12,450 bases of DNA from Phycisphaeraceae bacterium (GTDB lineage Bacteria > Planctomycetota > Phycisphaerae > Phycisphaerales > Phycisphaeraceae). The number at the start of each line of letters is the position of its first letter. The stretch's first letter is position 1. The translations under genes and the position numbers were made by a program. Positions 7,703 through 12,211 of the stretch are shown in pieces. Below the pieces are notes generated by a model. That model did no database searches. It worked only from the letters and a program-made list of their open reading frames with translations, and was not told where the DNA came from. The stretch spans positions 1 through 12,450 of the forward strand of contig JANQKH010000079.1 of assembly GCA_028281215.1 (NCBI GenBank), given 5' to 3'.

Positions 7703-8419
7703 TTACTTGCCAAACATCTTCTTGTCCGTCTTCATTTTCTTCGGCGCCCAGATACGCACGTTGTCGACCATGCCGGTATCGTCGAACGAGCCGAACCCGA
7801 TCATGCCGGTGGTGAACGTTTTGTCTTTCGTGTGATGGATAAGTTTGCCGTCGAAGTAGAGCTTGATGTCACCTGACTCAGCGTTGCGCATGACGCGCAC
7901 CTTGTGCCACGTCTGCCCCCACTTGATGCCCTGTTTTGGAATGTCGGCGATCGCCTTTCGCGGCTTGTCGTTCACGATGAATACATTGTGCGCGTGCGCA
8001 TCGGGTGTCGAGGCGATGTGAATGTAGTAGAACTTTGAGGGGTCGGTGAAGTTGAAAAAGATGCACATGTCACGGTGGCCGTACTCTCGGCCGGTCTGCC
8101 GCATGTCGACATCGAGCACGAAACTGCCGACGCTCAACCCGTCGATCAGGCTGATGTTAAACGGCGAACGGACCTTCGTTTTGTATTTGCTTTTGCCAAA
8201 CAGCTCAAGCGCGCCGGTCTTGTTGCCTGTCTTGGCGAACCGCCAGGCCTTTCCGTCGCTGAATTGGTAGGCCTTGACGCTGTCCGGTTTATCAAAAGTT
8301 TGCTCGTACACCAGCGGAAGATCATGCGGCAAGTCGCCGGCGTGTTCATCAGCATGAACTGCAGCGGAAAAAGGAAGGGTAAGCACGAGGGCAATGATCC
8401 ATCTCATCGTCAGGTTCAT
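7703..8419 (-). CDS. Secreted jellyroll (DUF1080 / LamG-like) protein
   Basis: This 238-residue exported protein has a predicted concanavalin-like beta-sandwich, closest by eye to DUF1080 (3-keto-disaccharide hydrolase) or LamG-type domains of planctomycetes. The signal peptide covers about residues 1-24 (cut near VHA|D). The domain starts with VYEQTFDKPDSV and continues with FVLDVDMRQTG, CIFFNFTDPSKFYYIHIAS and WHKVRVMRNAESGDIKLYFDGKLIHH, ending GFGSFDDTGMVDNVRIWAPK, a classic closing pattern of this fold. The Lys-rich tail (KKMKTDKKMFGK) is short. It may bind or cleave a glycoside; I cannot point to catalytic residues, so a purely binding role is possible. The start at 8419 is preferred over an upstream in-frame ATG at 8512 because it gives a proper signal peptide and an AAGGAA ribosome-binding site. 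It lies 98 bp downstream of the small membrane protein gene and in the same direction as the oxidoreductase gene, perhaps in one operon. Confidence 0.8.
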   Translation of the reverse strand: MNLTMRWIIALVLTLPFSAAVHADEHAGDLPHDLPLVYEQTFDKPDSVKAYQFSDGKAWRFAKTGNKTGALELFGKSKYKTKVRSPFNISLIDGLSVGSFVLDVDMRQTGREYGHRDMCIFFNFTDPSKFYYIHIASTPDAHAHNVFIVNDKPRKAIADIPKQGIKWGQTWHKVRVMRNAESGDIKLYFDGKLIHHTKDKTFTTGMIGFGSFDDTGMVDNVRIWAPKKMKTDKKMFGK

Positions 8420-8427
8420 CGTCGGAG

Positions 8428-8433
8428 TTCCTT
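8428..8433 (-). promoter_or_regulatory. Shine-Dalgarno fixing the jellyroll gene start
   Basis: On the minus strand this reads AAGGAA, 8 nt before the ATG at 8419. It supports this start over the in-frame ATG at 8512, which would add 31 polar residues before the signal peptide. Confidence 0.55.
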
Positions 8434-8517
8434 CATTGAATATGTGATTGTGTTTGGCTGTCATGTTGATCGTGACTTTGCTTCTCTTCAAAGCACGGGT
8501 TTTGCCGTCCATATGTA

Positions 8518-8829
8518 TTACGCGCTGGCATCTTCACGCGGATTGCCGCCCGCCTTCCGTGTGTCCCCGCGTCCGGTCAGCACATACTGCACGAACGACA
8601 CGATGCCGCGGTAGCGATACTTGCCGTCGATGTAGTGTTCGATCACATAGAACACGAAGTAGTACGCGCGGGCAAAGCACCACACCGCGCACAGCAGCAG
8701 GAACGCCAGCATTACGTCGGGGTACTTGATCAGAATGATCGCTGAAGCGAGCAAGCCCGCGATCACGAAGCACGCGCCTTTGATAAACAGTAGATTGGGG
8801 GATCGAATGTCGTCGGTCAGATCAGCCAT
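8518..8829 (-). CDS. Small two-helix membrane protein, unknown function
   Basis: This 103-residue protein has two predicted membrane helices, about residues 13-33 (LLFIKGACFVIAGLLASAIIL) and 38-60 (VMLAFLLLCAVWCFARAYYFVFY). A polar tail of about 40 residues follows (EHYIDGKYRYRGIVSFVQYVLTG, then a charged, Gly-rich end). I do not recognise a family. A good ribosome-binding site (AGGAG, 7 nt before the ATG at 8829) and clear hydrophobic periodicity support a real gene. It sits between the oxidoreductase gene (132 bp upstream, with a strong hairpin between) and the jellyroll gene (98 bp downstream), all on the minus strand. Whether it belongs to the same pathway cannot be told from the sequence. 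Confidence 0.75.
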   Translation of the reverse strand: MADLTDDIRSPNLLFIKGACFVIAGLLASAIILIKYPDVMLAFLLLCAVWCFARAYYFVFYVIEHYIDGKYRYRGIVSFVQYVLTGRGDTRKAGGNPREDASA

Positions 8830-8889
8830 GATGTTGCTCCTGACTGGTTATGAAAAAAAGACGGGACATCCAATCCTAGGCGAACGACA

Positions 8890-8914
8890 CAGCCCCGGGG
8901 CGTGCCCGGGGCTG
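8890..8914 (-). terminator. Strong GC hairpin after the oxidoreductase gene
   Basis: A perfect 10-bp stem (CAGCCCCGGG at 8890-8899, CCCGGGGCTG at 8905-8914) with a 5-nt loop lies 48 bp after the oxidoreductase stop. The minus-strand sequence right after it is not T-rich; the nearest T run is about 25 nt further on. It could end transcription, cause partial read-through into the membrane-protein gene, or protect a transcript end. Confidence 0.45.
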
Positions 8915-8961
8915 CGGTGAAACAATGCGTTGTCGTGCCGATAAATCTTTCAAAACTTCGA

Positions 8962-10431
8962 TCAGCCCGCCTTGGCGATCGGGGCAAGATTCGGCACTTC
9001 GAAGCCCTTGCGGTACGGCCGCGTGAGCAGTTTGTTCGCCTTGGCGTTGTTGGTGAACTGCTCGGTCTTCGGATCCATTTCGAGCAAAGCGCCCAGCAGC
9101 AGTTTGCCGCCGTCGATCTTCACTTCGTTCTTGTTCAGGTGGTCTTCCATACGCTCCCAGCTCTCGGCGTAGGAGCCCATGTCCTTGACGCGGCTGGCGA
9201 TTTCATCCGACTTCGAAACCGTGCCGAGTTGATGGCTGATCATCGAGGTGTGGCACAGTGCCGACGAAATGTGACCTTCTTCAATGTCCGCGTGCAGGGT
9301 GCTGACATTGCGGCTGCGAACCGCGTCAATGAAGTTGGCATAGTGGTCCCCGCCGCCGTTCCAACTCTTGATCTTCTTGCCGTCATTGCCGACCGCGTAG
9401 CAACTGGTGTAGTTGGGGCAGACAATGTGGCCGTTTTCGCATTGCACGATGACGCCGATACGGCTGCCGCGGTAGTTCGGCATGCTCCTGCCCCAACGGT
9501 GGTTCTGATGCGCCTTGTCGATCGGCAGGCCGCGCGTTTCAAAAATCAGCGGCGCCTTGTCATAAAGATGTACGACGGTTTGCGTGTTCGGCGTATTGCC
9601 TGCATCGTCATAACCGACGCGCCCGCCAATGCTCAACACCTTCGGCGAAAGCTCATTCACGCCAAGGAACCAGCGGGCGATGTCCATCTGGTGGATGCCC
9701 TGGTTGCCCATGTCGCCGTTGCCGGTGTTGTGATCCCAGTGCCAGTCGTAGTGGAACTGCCGCCGGTAAAGATCAACTTTGGCGGCCGGCCCGCACCACA
9801 GGTCGTAATCGATTTCGGCCGGAATCTTCATCGGCTCGGAAGTCTTGCCGATCGTTTTGCGGGGTTTGAAACACGTGCCGACCACGTATTGAATCTTGCC
9901 CAGGTTGCCGGCGGCGACCCAATCGACCGCTTCGGCGATGCCTTTGCGGCTGGAGCGCGATTGCGTGCCGGTCTGAACGATTCGGCCGTATTTCCGCGCG
10001 GCGTTAACCAGTTGACGGCCTTCCCACACGTTGTGGCTTACCGGTTTTTCGACGTAAACATCTTTGCCGGCCATGATTGCCGCGATCGATACGATCGCGT
10101 GTTGGTGGTTCGGCGTCGCGGTGGTGATCACATCCAGGTCTTTGTTCTCGTAAAGCTTGCGGTAATCCTTGGCCTGGATGACTTTCTTGCCTTTCTTCTC
10201 AAGGTTGGACACACCGCGTGCAAGCACCTTGGCGTCGACGTCGCACAGGCCGACCACTTCCACGTCCTTGAGGCGATCCAGTCCGCTGATGTGACTGCCG
10301 CCGCGGCCGCGGAAACCGACCGTGCCGACCAGAATCTTGTCATTGGCACCAAGCACGTTCCGCGAAACGCTCAGCGTGGCGGCGCCGACCACAGCGCCTT
10401 TCACGAAACGACGACGAGTAACTTTGGACAT
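8962..10431 (-). CDS. Tat-exported Gfo/Idh/MocA family oxidoreductase
   Basis: This 489-residue NAD(P)-dependent sugar dehydrogenase-like enzyme opens with a twin-arginine signal (TRRRFVKG at residues 5-12, then a hydrophobic stretch to about 29), so it is likely exported folded with its cofactor. The Rossmann motif is GFRGRG at 39-44 and an acidic residue (Asp64) follows the second strand. The family's EKP motif is at 128-130 (VYVEKPVSHN). The C-terminal substrate domain includes WHWDHNTGNGDMGNQGIHQMDIARWFLG from about 230, a strong marker of the planctomycete-rich subgroup. Relatives act on sugars, inositols or glycosides; the substrate here is unknown. The start at 10431 is favoured over an in-frame ATG at 10473 because AAGGAGA sits 6 nt upstream and the Tat motif is near the N-terminus. 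A promoter candidate is at 10509-10536. It may head an operon with the membrane-protein and jellyroll genes. Confidence 0.95.
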   Translation of the reverse strand: MSKVTRRRFVKGAVVGAATLSVSRNVLGANDKILVGTVGFRGRGGSHISGLDRLKDVEVVGLCDVDAKVLARGVSNLEKKGKKVIQAKDYRKLYENKDLDVITTATPNHQHAIVSIAAIMAGKDVYVEKPVSHNVWEGRQLVNAARKYGRIVQTGTQSRSSRKGIAEAVDWVAAGNLGKIQYVVGTCFKPRKTIGKTSEPMKIPAEIDYDLWCGPAAKVDLYRRQFHYDWHWDHNTGNGDMGNQGIHQMDIARWFLGVNELSPKVLSIGGRVGYDDAGNTPNTQTVVHLYDKAPLIFETRGLPIDKAHQNHRWGRSMPNYRGSRIGVIVQCENGHIVCPNYTSCYAVGNDGKKIKSWNGGGDHYANFIDAVRSRNVSTLHADIEEGHISSALCHTSMISHQLGTVSKSDEIASRVKDMGSYAESWERMEDHLNKNEVKIDGGKLLLGALLEMDPKTEQFTNNAKANKLLTRPYRKGFEVPNLAPIAKAG

Positions 10432-10437
10432 GAAATG

Positions 10438-10444
10438 TCTCCTT
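10438..10444 (-). promoter_or_regulatory. Shine-Dalgarno fixing the oxidoreductase start
   Basis: On the minus strand this reads AAGGAGA, 6 nt before the ATG at 10431. It is the strongest ribosome-binding site in the window and excludes the upstream ATG at 10473. Confidence 0.8.
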
Positions 10445-10462
10445 GAGATTGAACCCCAAACG

Positions 10463-10525
10463 ACGCGATCCACGCCGGCGAGGCTGTGTCAACAGTGGCT
10501 GACCTAACAGTATAACGCGATCCAC
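10463..10525. repeat. 11-bp direct repeat at the oxidoreductase promoter
   Basis: ACGCGATCCAC occurs at 10463-10473 and again at 10515-10525, 52 bp apart, close to five helical turns. A shorter relative (GATCCAC) lies near 10559. One copy is inside the predicted promoter spacer and the other in the early leader, the arrangement expected of a pair of repressor sites. The exact matches are seen; the regulatory role is inference. Confidence 0.4.
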
Positions 10526-10536
10526 ACCCATGCCAG
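10509..10536 (-). promoter_or_regulatory. Likely sigma-70 promoter of the oxidoreductase gene
   Basis: On the minus strand CTGGCA (10536-10531, 4 of 6 to TTGACA), a 16-bp spacer and TATACT (10514-10509, 5 of 6 to TATAAT) precede the gene. Transcription would start near 10502 and give a leader of about 70 nt. One copy of an 11-bp repeat (ACGCGATCCAC) lies in the spacer directly next to the -10. Confidence 0.45.
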
Positions 10537-10594
10537 GCTTCCGCCAGCGGTGACCTGTGATCCACCGTCCGCAGCGGCATGTTGCCACTCGTAA

Positions 10595-10623
10595 GGCTTT
10601 GGCAGGTATCCATGCCCCGAGCC
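10595..10623. other. Imperfect hairpin in the oxidoreductase upstream region
   Basis: GGCTT, GGCA and GG on the left pair with CC, TGCC and GAGCC on the right, with a TAT loop, a one-base bulge, a small internal loop and one G-U pair. It folds best as a plus-strand RNA. It lies upstream of the oxidoreductase promoter and so outside its transcript. Role unknown. Confidence 0.3.
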
Positions 10624-10653
10624 AAATCATCGAATAAGCCGCGCACAAACATG

Positions 10654-10836
10654 CATGTCCGGACATGGGGGTACCCCAGATTCTTGCAAATTGGATATAA
10701 ATCGTTTGAATGAAATAATTTAACACATGTCCGGCCAAAATGTCCGGACGTCCGGACCTCATTTTTTGCCCAAAAACACCGGTTTCGATGTCCGGATCGA
10801 TGTCCGAAACGTGTCCGGCCATGTCCGGCGGACATG
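10654..10836. repeat. Array of TGTCCGG / GTCCGGAC palindromes
   Basis: GTCCGG occurs on the plus strand at 10657, 10729, 10742, 10750, 10790, 10813 and 10823, with a GTCCGA variant at 10802. Several copies are part of perfect palindromes: CATGTCCGGACATG (10654-10667), two abutting GTCCGGAC units (10742-10757), and CATGTCCG-G-CGGACATG (10820-10836). Nearby are ACATGCATGT (10649-10658), GGGGTACCCC (10668-10677) and TGTGCGCACA (10850-10859). CGATGTCCG is repeated 12 bp apart at 10786 and 10798. Spacing is irregular. Such density cannot be chance, but its role (operator cluster, structured RNA or repeat element) is not shown by the sequence. Confidence 0.85.
10691..10719 (+). promoter_or_regulatory. 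Possible plus-strand promoter inside the palindrome region
   Basis: TTGGAT (10691-10696), a 17-bp spacer and AATAAT (10714-10719, 5 of 6 to TATAAT) lie in the only markedly AT-rich patch of the region. Transcription would start near 10726, at the first copy of the main palindrome cluster. A match in AT-rich DNA carries limited weight. Confidence 0.25.
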
Positions 10837-10860
10837 GTTTGACGAAGTCTGTGCGCACAA

Positions 10861-10916
10861 ATGTCGACACCATGTACTAGGCCTGCTCCATGGTGTTTCT
10901 CGACATCCCACCTTTT
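10861..10916 (+). other. Bulged 14-bp hairpin followed by a T run
   Basis: ATGTCGA (10861-10867) pairs with TCGACAT (10900-10906), and CACCATG (10868-10874) pairs with CATGGTG (10889-10895), leaving TTTC (10896-10899) as a bulge. The 14-nt loop contains the palindrome AGGCCT (10879-10884). T5 follows at 10912-10916, too far from the stem for a standard terminator. It could be a structured RNA element, the end of a small RNA, or a DNA-level cruciform site. Confidence 0.4.
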
Positions 10917-11186
10917 TATCGATTGAACCTGCACGATGGCCTCCGGTTCAAGACATGCGCGTGCCAATCGCGCGGGAACGACACATTGTACCTGAAATCC
11001 AAACAAAATGCGAGTATGAATTCCCACGTGAACGGCTCAGTGAGTTCCATTGTTGAACACGCCGGGCATGGCGCATCGATCGGCCCATTGCTTTCAATCG
11101 GGTTGTTTACGGACGGAACTATTAGGCCTGCTGTGCGTCAAATGCCGTGAGGCCGGTTGGATCGGCTTGATTGCCTTCCTTCCAAA

Positions 11187-11239
11187 CTTCCCGCCTTCCC
11201 TCCAGTATGGATGCCTGACCCAGACCTTCCCGCCTTCCC
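11187..11239 (+). repeat. 14-bp pyrimidine direct repeat before the beta-protein gene
   Basis: CTTCCCGCCTTCCC occurs at 11187-11200 and 11226-11239, 39 bp apart. The second copy ends just before the ribosome-binding site of the gene at 11254, and its CGCCTT can pair with AAGGTG (11241-11246) across a CCCA loop. Confidence 0.6.
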
Positions 11240-11253
11240 AAAGGTGAACCACG

Positions 11254-11640
11254 ATGAAGCATTGGCCTGTTGTGTTTGTCTCGACCTGTTTGCTTGCCTT
11301 CACGGCTTCGCCATTGTGGGCCAAGCGTGTGCCGGCTCCAAAGGTGACGCCGGTGGTGCATGGCGGTGTGAAGTACGTCGCGCCCAACGACAACGGCACG
11401 AAGGCGTATGTGCAGGCAGAGGACGTCAAAACCGGCAAAGTGATTTGGCGGAAAACGGTCTTCACCGTCAGCATCGATCCCAATCTGGAATCGGATGTCC
11501 AGCACATCTATATCAAACTGTTGAAGGTGCGCAAGAACCAACTCTATGTGACGCTGGAGCGTAATCTGCGTTACATCATCGATTTGAAAACCGGCAAGGT
11601 GAGAAAGCACGAAGCGAAACCGCCGCTGCCCGAGCCCTGA
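11254..11640 (+). CDS. Small secreted beta-rich protein, unknown function
   Basis: This 128-residue protein starts with a signal peptide (about residues 1-23, cut near LWA|K) and is exported. The mature part is rich in predicted strands (GGVKYVAPND, TKAYVQAEDV, VIWRKTVFTVSI, HIYIKLLKV, NQLYVTLERNLRYIIDL). KTGKV occurs twice, in EDVKTGKVIWRK and IDLKTGKVRKHE, recalling the DxxTGKxxW turn of PQQ-type beta-propeller blades, but the protein is far too short for a propeller. It may be a single beta-sheet or binding module. A Pro-rich end closes it. AAGGTGA 6 nt before the ATG at 11254 supports the start, though that site may be hidden in a short hairpin. It is followed by a hairpin with a short T run and faces the cytochrome gene convergently. 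A role with that cytochrome is only suggested by proximity. Confidence 0.75.
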   Translation: MKHWPVVFVSTCLLAFTASPLWAKRVPAPKVTPVVHGGVKYVAPNDNGTKAYVQAEDVKTGKVIWRKTVFTVSIDPNLESDVQHIYIKLLKVRKNQLYVTLERNLRYIIDLKTGKVRKHEAKPPLPEP

Positions 11641-11653
11641 GGGTAGTTCTACT

Positions 11654-11673
11654 CGCGGTCGTGTACCGCGTTT
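11654..11673 (+). terminator. Probable terminator after the beta-protein gene
   Basis: A perfect 6-bp stem (CGCGGT 11654-11659, ACCGCG 11665-11670) with a 5-nt loop is followed by TTTGATTGATTG, 14 bp after the stop codon. An alternative, mutually exclusive 8-bp pairing joins CGTGTACC (11660-11667) with GGTACACG (11691-11698). Confidence 0.5.
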
Positions 11674-11697
11674 GATTGATTGTGGCATCTGGTACAC

Positions 11698-11732
11698 GGA
11701 GTCTGGCATTCGGCTGCCTGTCATATGACTCC
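11698..11732. other. Nested inverted repeat between convergent genes
   Basis: GGAGTC (11698-11703) pairs with GACTCC (11727-11732), enclosing a smaller GGCA/TGCC hairpin (11706-11718). It lies just past the end of the minus-strand cytochrome gene and could help end that transcript, but no T run follows on the minus strand. Confidence 0.25.
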
Positions 11733-11744
11733 ATCACCAGTCGA

Positions 11745-12188
11745 TCATTGGTGAATCGTGGCAAGGAAGGCGTAGGGTTTTTCTTTGTGATCGATATCCG
11801 CCCGAGCAACGCCGATTTTCCTTGCGTGTGTGTGGCATTTGATGCAGAGCATGGTCAGTTGCATGTAATCGAGTGTGGCGGCTTCAAGTTTTCGCGTTTT
11901 GGCATTGGCGGCAAGTGAGTCGGCTGTGTTTTGGAAATCCTTGCTGAACTTCACGTATTCCGGTGTCTTGGCGACGCGCCAGCCGGCCGCTTTGCTCAGA
12001 TCCGACAGTGTCTTGGCACTGCGTTCGACCTTGAGAAAATCCTCCTTGGCCAATCCTTCCAGGATGGCGTGCGTATGGATGAGTTTCACCTTCATGACCG
12101 TCTTCAATTCGGGTTGCGCCGTCGTGTCAGTGTTGAAAGAAGCGCCGGCAAAGATGAGCACGATGATCAGGCATGTGGTCTTTTTCAT
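11745..12188 (-). CDS. Secreted cytochrome c with C-terminal heme site (cytochrome c'-like)
   Basis: This 147-residue exported protein has one heme-attachment motif, CIKCH, at residues 115-119, near the C-terminus. A signal peptide covers about residues 1-24 (cut near TTA|Q). The mature protein is almost all helical (MKVKLIHTHAILEGLAKEDFLKVERSAKTLSDLSKAA and KDFQNTADSLAANAKTRKLEAATLDYMQLTMLCIKCHTHARKI). A four-helix bundle with a late CxxCH is the layout of cytochrome c' and related planctomycete cytochromes, which carry electrons or bind gas ligands outside the cytoplasm. The heme sits about 28 residues from the end, a little earlier than in classic cytochrome c'. GGAG 5 nt before the ATG at 12188 supports the start. 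It lies 23 bp after the CBS-domain gene on the same strand, so the two are probably co-transcribed. Family placement is good; the role is unknown. Confidence 0.85.
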   Translation of the reverse strand: MKKTTCLIIVLIFAGASFNTDTTAQPELKTVMKVKLIHTHAILEGLAKEDFLKVERSAKTLSDLSKAAGWRVAKTPEYVKFSKDFQNTADSLAANAKTRKLEAATLDYMQLTMLCIKCHTHARKIGVARADIDHKEKPYAFLATIHQ

Positions 12189-12211
12189 GGCAACTCCATT
12201 GTTTCGGTGGT

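Larger units (their letters stand above)
10432..11253. other. Long intergenic region rich in palindromes, no convincing gene
   Basis: These 822 bp separate the divergent oxidoreductase and beta-protein genes. Open frames crossing them on either strand lack ribosome-binding sites, family motifs and protein-like composition. The region holds the oxidoreductase promoter and repeats (10463-10536), a hairpin (10595-10623), a palindrome array (10649-10859) with an AT-rich patch (about 10679-10726), a bulged long hairpin (10861-10906), smaller inverted repeats (TTGAACC 10923-10929 with GGTTCAA 10945-10951; GCGCG 10957-10961 with CGCGC 10969-10973), and pyrimidine-rich direct repeats (11187-11239). 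From about 10975 to 11160 I see nothing clear except a second copy of TAGGCCTGCT (10878-10887 and 11123-11132). Confidence 0.7.

Noticed and set aside
8902..10446. Plus-strand open frame of about 514 codons opposite the oxidoreductase gene
   Set aside because: It mirrors a clearly recognised gene, has no family motifs and is rich in Arg/Ala/Val/His as expected of an antisense frame in G+C-rich DNA.
10654..10836. CRISPR array
   Set aside because: The repeated unit is under 15 bp, spacing ranges from 8 to about 70 bp, and there are no regular spacers or nearby cas genes.
10649..10859. Replication origin with iterons beside an AT-rich patch
   Set aside because: Repeats are palindromic and irregularly spaced, and no replication initiator gene or clear DnaA boxes are seen, so there is no positive support.
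10923..10973. tRNA-like segment with GGTTCAA
   Set aside because: The T-arm stem does not form around TTCAA and no acceptor, D-arm or anticodon arm can be built.
10401..11027. Minus-strand open frame of about 208 codons across the palindrome region
   Set aside because: It overlaps the oxidoreductase start, has no ribosome-binding site, and its sequence is dictated by the DNA palindromes.
10727..11056. Plus-strand open frame of about 109 codons starting in the TGTCCGG array
   Set aside because: The repeated SG-VR residues simply reflect the DNA repeats; no ribosome-binding site precedes it and no fold is apparent.
11122..11724. Minus-strand open frame of about 200 codons opposite the secreted beta-protein
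   Set aside because: The opposite strand has a signal peptide, ribosome-binding site and following terminator; this frame has none.
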